Of a stretch of DNA of 54,464 nt, positions 17,289 to 24,870 are shown in pieces. The DNA is from Candidatus Bacteroides merdavium. Its GTDB lineage: Bacteria > Bacteroidota > Bacteroidia > Bacteroidales > Bacteroidaceae. The notes under the pieces were generated by a model. That model was not told where the DNA came from, did not search any database, and saw nothing but the letters and a program-made list of their open reading frames with translations. Location: NCBI GenBank assembly GCA_019116805.1, contig DXAV01000050.1, forward strand, positions 1 through 54,464, read 5' to 3'. Numbering within the stretch: position 1 is the stretch's first letter; every line of letters starts with the position of its first letter. Both the position numbers and the translations under genes were made by a program.

Positions 17289-18041
17289 ATGGAACGTTTA
17301 CTGTTTGAAGTCTGTGCCAATGGCGTAGAGAGTTGTCTGGCCGCACAAGCTGGAGGTGCCGACCGAGTGGAGCTGTGTGCCGGCATCCCCGAGGGTGGCA
17401 CCACCCCTTCCTATGGCGACATCATGGCAGCCCGTAACCTACTTGACCACACCCGCCTACACGTCATCATCCGTCCGCGGGGTGGTGATTTCCTCTACTC
17501 CCCCCTAGAACAGCGCATCATGCTGGAGGATATCACCAACGCCCGACGCTTAGGTGCCGACGGTGTGGTACTGGGCTGCCTGACACCCGATGGCGACGTG
17601 GACCTACCCCTGATGGCAAGGATGATGAAAGCTGCGGCAGAAATGTCCGTCACGTTCCACCGCGCATTCGATGTCTGCCGCGACCCGTATCGTGCACTAG
17701 AAGACATCATAGGTCTGGGTTGCCACCGTATCCTGACCTCGGGTCAGCAGCCCACCGCCGAGCAAGGCATCCCTCTGCTGCAGGAATTGCAGAAAGCCGC
17801 CGCCGGACGCATCAAGCTCTTGGCCGGCTGCAGGGTTAATGAGGGAAACATCGCACACATCGCCCGTGAAACGGGCATCACGGAGTTTCACTTCTCTGCC
17901 CGCGAAACTACAGAAAGCGGCATGAAATGGCGCAACGGTGCAGTGTCGATGGGCGGAACTGTCCGAATAGAAGAATACGCGCGTGCCGTCACAACGGAAC
18001 GCCGCGTCCGCAACACCATCACGGCAGCACACAAGGGATAA
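17289..18041 (+). CDS. cutC: Copper homeostasis protein CutC family
   Basis: A 250-residue TIM-barrel protein of the CutC family, recognisable from 'FEVCANGVESCLAAQAGGA', 'RVELCAGIPEGGTTPSYG' and 'IRPRGGDFLYS', and from 'VTFHRAFDVCRDPYRALED' and 'LTSGQQPTAEQG' further on. CutC was linked to copper tolerance in E. coli, but the biochemical role is unsettled, so the name is a family label rather than a proven function. I start at the ATG at 17289 because conserved sequence begins there; an upstream in-frame extension reads through the hairpin at 17209-17249. It converges on panD with a shared terminator. Confidence 0.9.
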   Translation: MERLLFEVCANGVESCLAAQAGGADRVELCAGIPEGGTTPSYGDIMAARNLLDHTRLHVIIRPRGGDFLYSPLEQRIMLEDITNARRLGADGVVLGCLTPDGDVDLPLMARMMKAAAEMSVTFHRAFDVCRDPYRALEDIIGLGCHRILTSGQQPTAEQGIPLLQELQKAAAGRIKLLAGCRVNEGNIAHIARETGITEFHFSARETTESGMKWRNGAVSMGGTVRIEEYARAVTTERRVRNTITAAHKG

Positions 18042-18048
18042 GAATATA

Positions 18049-18092
18049 AAAATGGCACACGGACCACAAGGGGCTCATCCGTGTGCCATTTT
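18049..18092. terminator. Bidirectional terminator between cutC and panD
   Basis: A perfect 15-bp stem (18049-18063 with 18078-18092) whose core is GGCACACGGA / TCCGTGTGCC, with AAAA and TTTT at the outer ends. Confidence 0.85.
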
Positions 18093-18112
18093 CAGTCAGG
18101 GTACGGGCTGGC

Positions 18113-18466
18113 TCAACGCACCACCTTGTTCGTAGCAGGATCGGGAAAGACGACCGTCGGCTTAAATGACTTGGCCTCCTCAAAGTCCATCAGCGCGTAG
18201 GACATGATGATCACTATGTCACCCGGCTGCACGCGGCGTGCGGCGGCACCGTTTAAACAGATTTTACCGGATCCGCGCTCGCCCTTAATGATATAAGTTT
18301 CGAAACGTTCGCCATTGTTGTTGTCGGCAATATACACCTTCTCGCCGGCAATCATGTTGGCCGCGTCCATGAGGTCCTCGTCAATCGTGATGCTGCCCAT
18401 GTAGTTCAGGTTGGCCTCCGTCACCCGGGCACAATGGATTTTGGACTTCAATACTTCAATCATCAT
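18113..18466 (-). CDS. panD: Aspartate 1-decarboxylase
   Basis: A 117-residue enzyme that makes beta-alanine from aspartate for pantothenate. It is made as a proenzyme and cleaves itself between Gly and Ser in 'NYMGSITID' (Gly24-Ser25), leaving a pyruvoyl group on the new N-terminus. The rest also fits the family ('[16 protein letters not shown]', '[16 protein letters not shown]'). The start is one of two adjacent ATG codons (18466 or 18463). It follows panC by 22 bases on the same strand, so panC-panD is an operon providing both halves of the last step. Confidence 0.95.
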   Translation of the reverse strand: MMIEVLKSKIHCARVTEANLNYMGSITIDEDLMDAANMIAGEKVYIADNNNGERFETYIIKGERGSGKICLNGAAARRVQPGDIVIIMSYALMDFEEAKSFKPTVVFPDPATNKVVR

Positions 18467-18488
18467 AACAAATTTCTGGTTTATAGGG

Positions 18489-19334
18489 TTAAGATTTATA
18501 CTTAATGTTGTCGATAAGTCGCACCTCACCGCAGAAAACAGTGATGCAACCCACAGGATAGTCCGTGTCTGTCCAGTCGGCAATCTTCTGCAACGTATTT
18601 CCGTCCACCAATTCGAAATACTCCAAACGCAGACCGGGAGCGGCAGCGATGGAGTCTTCGACAAAACGCTGTGTCTCGGCTACCGTATGAGAAACAGCAA
18701 ACTCAACGCTTGCAAACAGGGTCTGCGAAATCTTCAGGGCCTGCTGCCGCTCTTCAGCAGAGAGGCGCGTGTTGCGGCTGCTCAAGGCTAGGCCGTCAGC
18801 CTCGCGGACGATGGGGCATCCCACAATCTCCAGCGAGAATTTCATCTGGCGCACCATTTCACGGATGATGGCCAATTGTTGGAAATCCTTCTCGCCGAAG
18901 TAGGCACGATCGGGCTTCACAATGTCGAACAACTTACTCACAATCTGGCACACACCGTTAAAGTGTCCCGGACGGAAGGCTCCTTCCATCACCGTATCCA
19001 ACGGAGCATAGCTAAACTGGCGTGTATCTGGTTCTGGATAAATTTCCTCCACCGAGGGAGCGAAAGCAAAAGCAGCACCGCACTGCTCCAATAGGCGGCA
19101 GTCGGCCTCCAACGTACGAGGATATTTGGCCAAATCGTTCTTGTCGTTAAACTGGGTGGGATTGACAAACACACTCACCACCGTAGCATCATTTTCAGCC
19201 ACACTCCGCTTGACCAGCGAGGCATGTCCGGCATGCAAAGCTCCCATGGTAGGCACCAGTCCTACCGTTTTACCCTGGGCACGTAAGGCAGAGATTCCTG
19301 CCTGCAAGTCCTTGATAGAATGTACTATTTCCAT
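18489..19334 (-). CDS. panC: Pantothenate synthetase
   Basis: A 281-residue ATP-dependent ligase that joins pantoate to beta-alanine. The nucleotidyltransferase signature is clear: '[14 protein letters not shown]' (the HxGH motif) and '[15 protein letters not shown]' (the SxRN / KMSKS-like loop), with '[17 protein letters not shown]' between. I start at the ATG at 19334 ([10 protein letters not shown]), which matches the usual N-terminus; a longer in-frame version starting at 19370 adds 12 residues with no family similarity. panD follows. panB is not in the window. The divergent neighbour is the glycogen-synthase-like gene, 241 bases away. Confidence 0.96.
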   Translation of the reverse strand: MEIVHSIKDLQAGISALRAQGKTVGLVPTMGALHAGHASLVKRSVAENDATVVSVFVNPTQFNDKNDLAKYPRTLEADCRLLEQCGAAFAFAPSVEEIYPEPDTRQFSYAPLDTVMEGAFRPGHFNGVCQIVSKLFDIVKPDRAYFGEKDFQQLAIIREMVRQMKFSLEIVGCPIVREADGLALSSRNTRLSAEERQQALKISQTLFASVEFAVSHTVAETQRFVEDSIAAAPGLRLEYFELVDGNTLQKIADWTDTDYPVGCITVFCGEVRLIDNIKYKS

Positions 19335-19547
19335 TACTTTTTTAGTTAGATAAATACAGGGTTGTTTCAAAAGCGGTGCAAAATAAGCTATTATTTACCA
19401 CATAACGAAGAAATATCGCATTTTTCTCAAGAAAGGCATACCAAAAGAGCGATTTCCAAGCCATAAAGTAGTATTGAAATACAAGCACTTAACAAATCAT
19501 AAGGAATTATAGCCATCTCTGCATGACGCTATGAGCGTTTTTTTTTG

Positions 19548-19555
19548 TAACTTTG
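19548..19555 (+). promoter_or_regulatory. Candidate -7 box for the glycogen-synthase-like / DUF4270 operon
   Basis: TAACTTTG matches TAnnTTTG and lies 20 bases before the ATG at 19576. A long T-run (about 19538-19546) precedes it; no TTTG is found at -33. Confidence 0.5.
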
Positions 19556-19575
19556 CGCAATAATTGACGAAGAGT

Positions 19576-20397
19576 ATGACAAAGGCTAACAAGGTTTTAT
19601 TTATCACACAAGAAATTACTCCCTATGTTCCTGAAACCGAGCTGTCCCTAACCGGCCGCAACCTGCCGCAAGCCATACAGGAAAAAGGCAGGGAAATCAG
19701 GACATTCATGCCCAAATGGGGTAATATCAACGAACGCCGCAACCAGCTCCACGAAGTGATACGCTTGTCAGGAATGAACCTTATCATTGACGACACCGAC
19801 CACCCACTAATTATCAAAGTGGCCTCTATCCAGTCGGCACGTATGCAGGTTTACTTCATAGACAACGACGATTTCTTCCAGAACCGCCTGCAGACTACAG
19901 ACGAAAACGGTGTTGAATATGAAGACAACGATGCCCGTACCATCTTCTATGCACGCGGTGTACTCGAAACAGTGAAAAAATTGCGCTGGTGTCCCGACAT
20001 CATACATTGTCATGGATGGATAACTGCTCTAGCTCCCCTCTACATTAAGAAGGCATACAAGGAAGAACCTTCGTTCAGAAGTTCCAAAGTAGTCTTTTCA
20101 CTCTACGAGGACGACTTCAAGCAGACGTTCAATCCTGACTTCGCAAACAAACTGATGCTGAAAGGCATTGCCAAGAAGGACATTGCCAAACTGAAAGAAC
20201 CGGTAGATTTCACAAGCTTGTGCAAACTGGCTGTAGAATATTCGGACGGTGTCATCCAGCAGAGTGAACGTGCCAACCAGGAAGTATTGGACTATGCACG
20301 GAGTCTGGGTAAACCAGTACTAGAATATCAAATCGGTGAAGATTTTGCTGAACGTTGCAACAACTTCTACGACCAGATTGCAGAAACTGAACAATGA
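19576..20397 (+). CDS. Half-length glycogen/starch-synthase-like protein (GT5 N-terminal domain only)
   Basis: A 273-residue protein that matches the N-terminal Rossmann domain of ADP-glucose-dependent glycogen synthases ('KVLFITQEITPYVPE', 'LPQAIQEKGREIRTFMPKWG', 'DIIHCHGWITALAPLYIKKAY') but stops where the C-terminal catalytic domain should begin; normal enzymes are about 470-500 residues. The KxGGL substrate-binding motif is missing (residues 20-25 read ETELSL), and the HxHDW motif reads HCHGW (144-148). I infer it is not a working synthase and may be a binding or regulatory protein. The ATG at 19576 is preferred over a TTG four codons earlier. The DUF4270 gene follows 21 bases later. Annotation pipelines often call this 'glycogen synthase'. 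Confidence 0.8.
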   Translation: MTKANKVLFITQEITPYVPETELSLTGRNLPQAIQEKGREIRTFMPKWGNINERRNQLHEVIRLSGMNLIIDDTDHPLIIKVASIQSARMQVYFIDNDDFFQNRLQTTDENGVEYEDNDARTIFYARGVLETVKKLRWCPDIIHCHGWITALAPLYIKKAYKEEPSFRSSKVVFSLYEDDFKQTFNPDFANKLMLKGIAKKDIAKLKEPVDFTSLCKLAVEYSDGVIQQSERANQEVLDYARSLGKPVLEYQIGEDFAERCNNFYDQIAETEQ

Positions 20398-20418
20398 CTT
20401 AAAAAAACAAAAATTAGA

Positions 20419-22029
20419 ATGATGAGACCAAAGCATATAGGAGTATTGCTGATAGCAGCTCTTGCTTTCCTTGCATGCGACGACTCGACTGACACACTAG
20501 GCATGGGGATGCTTCCCGAGTCCGATGGGATGGCAGCACATACCATGACTTTCGATGTCACTACTCAATCCTATCTGGCAGACGCTGTATATGCCAAAAC
20601 CAGTACGGGATATGTAGGACGATTCACAGACCGCGAATTCGGCGACTACACAGCTAGTTTCCTAACAGAACTGAACTGTACCGACAACTTCAAGTTCTCG
20701 GAAATATTACCCGATGTATATGAAGAATATTACAGCGGTGACACACTGAAGGGAAAAGGTACATTGGTAAATGATAGTGTAGCCGGACTAAGACTGATCG
20801 TTTACTACAAGAGTTGGTTTGGCGACTCACTGAACGCCTGTCGCATGAGTGCTTATGAACTGAACGAACAATGGGCAAAAGAACGTCAGGACGAGACCAA
20901 ACGTTACCGCTATACAAACATCAATACAAAGGATTATATTGATCAAGACAAATTGTTGGGACGTAAAGCCTATACTGCCTATGACGCCACCGTACCCGAC
21001 TCTGTTCGCAACGCCACAGATTCCAACGGTAACCCCACTTACTCCCCCAGCATCGTGTTCAACCTCGACCCTAAAATCGGACAGAGAATATACGATTTGA
21101 ATAAAGCCTACGAAAGAGGGGAAAACAACTTTTTCGACAATGCTGATAACTTCATAAACAATGTATTCAGAGGGGTCTATTTCCAAACGGACTATGGTGA
21201 CGGAACTATTCTGTATGCTGACCAAGTGGACCTTCAATTCCAGTTCCGCTTCCATTATGTGGACAGCCTAGGTGTTGCCCTGAAGAAGAAAGTCAATGAT
21301 GAAAACGGTATAATAGGCGATGATTCCATCTACATCGGAGGGCAGACTTTATTTGCCTCAACCAAAGAAGTGATACAAGCCAACCAGTTTATCAATTCAA
21401 ACAAACTGAAGGAAAAAGCGAACGAAAAGGAATGGACCTACATCAAATCACCTGCTGGTATTTTTACAGAGGCCACTCTGCCTTATGACTCAATCTACAA
21501 AGCCTTGGCCAACGATACCCTCAACGCAGCGAAATTGACATTCACCAATTACAATGAAAAGAACAACTACAAATTCAGTATGAGCGCTCCCAGTAACGTA
21601 TTGCTGCTGCGTAAACAAGACTTAAAATCGTTCTTTGAGGAAAACGAGGTGAACGACAACATAACATCTTTCACAGCTGCCCATAATGGCGTAGCAACCA
21701 ACCAATACACGTTCCAGAATATTGCCCGCCTTGTGTCAACCTGTATCAACGAAAAGAAAGCAGCACGTGACAAGGCTCGGGAAGAAGCTGGAGAAGCATG
21801 GGATGAAGAAGCATGGAACAAAGAATGGAATGCCGATAATCCCGACTGGAACAAAGTGTTGCTCATTCCGGTAACTATCAATACCCAATCAACAGGAACA
21901 AATACCTCTACTACCACAGCCGTGCAGCACGACTTGCAACCCGGCTATGCAAAATTACAAGGAGGAGATCCGGAAAAAGGTGGTACCAAACTGAAGCTGG
22001 AGGTAACCTACACCCGCTTCCAGGAATAA
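20419..22029 (+). CDS. DUF4270-family surface lipoprotein
   Basis: A 536-residue lipoprotein. The signal peptide and lipobox are at the start (LLIAALAFLACDDSTD, lipidated Cys about residue 20), followed by an acidic stretch. The body has the DUF4270 pattern ('SYLADAVYAKTSTGYVGRFTD', 'FGDYTASFLTELN', then many beta strands and 'LRLIVYYKSWFGDS'). It ends in a segment typical of outer-membrane-associated beta proteins ('KLKLEVTYTRFQE'). The function is unknown. It is co-transcribed with the glycogen-synthase-like gene (21-base gap), and the operon ends at a strong terminator (22042-22080). An Ala/Glu/Lys/Trp-rich helical insert lies near residues 440-475. Confidence 0.85.
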   Translation: MMRPKHIGVLLIAALAFLACDDSTDTLGMGMLPESDGMAAHTMTFDVTTQSYLADAVYAKTSTGYVGRFTDREFGDYTASFLTELNCTDNFKFSEILPDVYEEYYSGDTLKGKGTLVNDSVAGLRLIVYYKSWFGDSLNACRMSAYELNEQWAKERQDETKRYRYTNINTKDYIDQDKLLGRKAYTAYDATVPDSVRNATDSNGNPTYSPSIVFNLDPKIGQRIYDLNKAYERGENNFFDNADNFINNVFRGVYFQTDYGDGTILYADQVDLQFQFRFHYVDSLGVALKKKVNDENGIIGDDSIYIGGQTLFASTKEVIQANQFINSNKLKEKANEKEWTYIKSPAGIFTEATLPYDSIYKALANDTLNAAKLTFTNYNEKNNYKFSMSAPSNVLLLRKQDLKSFFEENEVNDNITSFTAAHNGVATNQYTFQNIARLVSTCINEKKAARDKAREEAGEAWDEEAWNKEWNADNPDWNKVLLIPVTINTQSTGTNTSTTTAVQHDLQPGYAKLQGGDPEKGGTKLKLEVTYTRFQE

Positions 22030-22041
22030 ATAAGAGAGATA

Positions 22042-22080
22042 AAAAAAATACGGTGAAAGATTTTTTCACCGTATTTTTTT
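22042..22080 (+). terminator. Terminator of the DUF4270 operon
   Basis: A perfect 17-bp stem (22042-22058 with 22064-22080; core TACGGTGAAA / TTTCACCGTA) flanked by A-runs and T-runs, so it may work on both strands. Confidence 0.9.
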
Positions 22081-22135
22081 ATCTTCTACATAATGAGAAA
22101 CAACGTTTGGCCGCTTTTCCCATCTGATAAAAAAG

Positions 22136-22167
22136 AAGACGGCCGATGTACAGACACCGACCGTCTC
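22136..22167 (-). terminator. Terminator of the GH133-GT4-GH57 operon
   Basis: Read on the minus strand, GAGACGGTCGGTGT pairs with ACATCGGCCGTCTTC through two G-U pairs around a CTGT loop, followed by a run of six T. It lies 23 bases after the GH57 stop. Confidence 0.75.
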
Positions 22168-22189
22168 CATTCTATTTTTTCACCAATCC

Positions 22190-23584
22190 TTAGGCTTCCT
22201 CTTTCTTAGTCTTCTTGGTGGTAGATTTCTTAGCAACAGCAGGTTTCTTAGCAGCAGCTTTCTTCACTGGTTTCTCTTCTTCCGCCTTACTCATCTTACC
22301 CAGTTTTGCACGCGCTTCGTCAAGTGCTTTCTTTAAATCCTCAATCTCATCACCTTGATTCTTGATAGTAGTCAGTAAAGCATTCAACTCCTCGTTATCA
22401 ATATCTACAGGGTAGAGAGAATCTACACGCTTGATAAAGTCACCTAGGATATTCATGTAATTGGTAAACGCATCGTAAGGAGATTCATAAATACCACGGT
22501 AGAGGGAGATACTGGAACTCTTTGTTGTCATGAAACGGAAATTGTTGCTAGCCTGCAGATAATCCCAATCCTGCTTGATGCGACGGTCATCACAAAGATG
22601 TACACGTTCAGCCACGCTATACAACTTATTAAAGGCTTCACGCTGCATCACATTACCCAACCAGCAACTGGTATCTCTTTCTTCATCTACCCAAGACAAT
22701 GGATAAGGTACGTCAAGTTGGGAAACAGACTTCAACTTCGTCACGATTTCTGTCGGCGTTGAAAAAGTAATCCCCTTCTCCTTGGCACAAGCCGGCAATG
22801 CCTTGAAAAACTCCAGGATATTGGAAGAAAGCGGCTGATACTTACCCAACGCACAGAGTTCCATAAAGATATTGATGACTTGTTCTTCCTGCGGCAAGGA
22901 ATCAATCCACGAAATATACTTGTCAGCAAACAACGGATACTCGCTCCAGTCCGAATTAGAAAAGCGGAGGCTAATATCATCCGAAAGCTTGAAATCACGC
23001 AACAGCAACTTCAGATTCGGGTTCATATTGCAATGGTACACATAGTGTGGACTCTTCCAACCCAAAATATGCTTAGCCCCCTCAGTCAACATTCCCTTGA
23101 AGCCCATGTCAGCAACCACAGCACCAATCTCGTCGTTGTAAATCAAGCTTGAATTACGGAACACCTTGGGAGCCTTGCCAAACATCTGCTTCATCTTGGC
23201 ACTCTGGCGAAGCACTTCTTCCCGGAAGCAGTCCTCGTTGGCCAAAGAAGAGAGACCGTGAGAATAAGGTTCGGCCAAGAATTCGCAGCAGCCAGTATCG
23301 TTGAGCTGATGCAGCAAATCAATGACAGTCGGAGCATATATTTCCAACTGCTCTAAAGCCACACCCGAGATAGACAAGGCAACCTTAAAGGCACCACCGG
23401 AATTCTTCACCATCTCAATCAAGGCATTCAATGCCGGTATATAAGAGTGTTCAGCCACATCGCTAATACTAGTCTCGTTGGCATAGTCATCATAATAGTA
23501 ATGATCTGTACCAATATCAAAGAAACGATAACGTTTCAAATGAATAATCTGGTGTATTTCAAAATAAAGACAAATCGTTCTCAT
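22190..23584 (-). CDS. Glycoside hydrolase family 57 alpha-amylase-like protein with a basic tail
   Basis: A 464-residue cytoplasmic protein of the GH57 family (alpha-amylases, amylopullulanases and branching enzymes with a seven-stranded barrel). Family features seen include the N-terminal 'LYFEIHQIIHLKRY' (motif 1, normally HQP, here HQI), 'AEPYSHGLSSL', 'RNSSLIYNDEIG' and 'LTEGAKHILGW'. Residues about 390-420 form a coiled coil. The last about 35 residues are a Lys/Ala-rich tail (AAAKKPAVAKKSTTKKTKK) like those of histone H1 or nucleoid proteins. It is the third gene of the GH133-GT4-GH57 operon (17 bases after the GT4 gene) and probably trims or remodels glycogen. Confidence 0.88.
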   Translation of the reverse strand: MRTICLYFEIHQIIHLKRYRFFDIGTDHYYYDDYANETSISDVAEHSYIPALNALIEMVKNSGGAFKVALSISGVALEQLEIYAPTVIDLLHQLNDTGCCEFLAEPYSHGLSSLANEDCFREEVLRQSAKMKQMFGKAPKVFRNSSLIYNDEIGAVVADMGFKGMLTEGAKHILGWKSPHYVYHCNMNPNLKLLLRDFKLSDDISLRFSNSDWSEYPLFADKYISWIDSLPQEEQVINIFMELCALGKYQPLSSNILEFFKALPACAKEKGITFSTPTEIVTKLKSVSQLDVPYPLSWVDEERDTSCWLGNVMQREAFNKLYSVAERVHLCDDRRIKQDWDYLQASNNFRFMTTKSSSISLYRGIYESPYDAFTNYMNILGDFIKRVDSLYPVDIDNEELNALLTTIKNQGDEIEDLKKALDEARAKLGKMSKAEEEKPVKKAAAKKPAVAKKSTTKKTKKEEA

Positions 23585-23601
23585 TTCCTATTCTTGTTTT
23601 A

Positions 23602-24870
23602 TTATTTACCATAGTTTCTTAATACATTCTCGTAAAGGGCACGGATACGCAAGCCTACCTTCTCCCAAGTAATGCCATCCACTTCCTTCTTACCCTCTTC
23701 CTGAAGATAATGGAACAGAGATGGATTAGTACAGATGGAGTAAATGGCATCGGCCATGGCATGAATATCCCAATAGTCGGTCTTAATCACTTTGTCCAAG
23801 ATTTCACCGCAACCGGACTGCTTGGAAATGATAGAAGGTGTACCGCACTGCATAGCTTCCAGCGGAGCGATACCGAACGGTTCTGACACAGACGGCATCA
23901 CAAAGACATCGCTATTTTTATAAACTTCATACACCTGCCTGCCCTTCATGAAGCCGGGGAAATGGAACCTGTCGGCAATACCCCGCTCGGCTGCCAAATT
24001 GATCATAGCATTCAGCATATCACCCGAACCCGCCATGACGAAACGGATATTACGGGTACGCTTCAGTACCATAGCTGCAGCTTCCACAAAATATTCAGGC
24101 CCTTTCTGCATAGTGATACGTCCCAGGAAGGTCACTATCTTCTCCTTGGAGTGGTCGGGACGAGGGATGTCCTGCAATTCCTGTGAGAGCGGATATACCG
24201 CATTATGCATGGCAAACACCTTTCGCGGATCCTGATGGTATTCGTTGATAACCGTACGACGGGTCAGCTCGGACACACACATGATACAGTCAGCATAGTC
24301 CATACCATTCTTCTCGATGGAGTAAACCGTCGGATTTACCTTACCACGTGAGCGGTCGAAGTCTGTGGCATGCACATGGATACACAACGGACGTCCGCTC
24401 ACCATCTTGGCATGTACGCCAGCCGGATAAGTTAGCCAGTCGTGTGCATGGATAATGTCAAACTGCTCCTTACGAGCCACTACGCCGGCTATGATGGAGA
24501 AGTTATTGATTTCTTCATGCAGGTTGCCCGGATAACCACCCGCAAACTCCATACACCCCAAATCGTTGACATGCAGATAGGAGAAGTCCGCATAGATATG
24601 ATCGCGATAAGCGTAATATTCTTCCGGAGTCATCTGACCGTAAAGACGCGATTTCAAGTAATCATAGTTTACGTCACGCCATACGACCGGCACCTGATTC
24701 ATGCCTACAATATTGAGGAAACGTTCTTCCTCGCCTGACGGCTTCGGCATACAGAACGTTGTTTCGACGTCTCCCTGCAAACTCAGTCCCTTGGTTATTC
24801 CATAAGAAGCAACTGCCAGACCACCATATATTTTGGGAGGAAATTCCCATCCAAACATTAAAACTTTCAT
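23602..24870 (-). CDS. GT4 glycosyltransferase, likely the working glycogen synthase
   Basis: A 422-residue GT-B glycosyltransferase. The N-terminal domain has the synthase-type loop 'PPKIYGGLAVASYG' (KxxGGL, residues 13-18) and 'HAHDW' (141-145). The C-terminal domain has 'FLGRITMQKGPEYFVEAA' and the family 4 retaining signature E330-x7-E338 in 'SEPFGIAPLEAM'. It would lengthen alpha-1,4-glucan chains from a sugar nucleotide. Donor (ADP- or UDP-glucose) cannot be read from the sequence. It overlaps the upstream GH133 gene by 4 bases (ATGA), which indicates translational coupling. Both motifs lost by the GT5-like protein at 19576 are intact here. Confidence 0.9.
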   Translation of the reverse strand: MKVLMFGWEFPPKIYGGLAVASYGITKGLSLQGDVETTFCMPKPSGEEERFLNIVGMNQVPVVWRDVNYDYLKSRLYGQMTPEEYYAYRDHIYADFSYLHVNDLGCMEFAGGYPGNLHEEINNFSIIAGVVARKEQFDIIHAHDWLTYPAGVHAKMVSGRPLCIHVHATDFDRSRGKVNPTVYSIEKNGMDYADCIMCVSELTRRTVINEYHQDPRKVFAMHNAVYPLSQELQDIPRPDHSKEKIVTFLGRITMQKGPEYFVEAAAMVLKRTRNIRFVMAGSGDMLNAMINLAAERGIADRFHFPGFMKGRQVYEVYKNSDVFVMPSVSEPFGIAPLEAMQCGTPSIISKQSGCGEILDKVIKTDYWDIHAMADAIYSICTNPSLFHYLQEEGKKEVDGITWEKVGLRIRALYENVLRNYGK

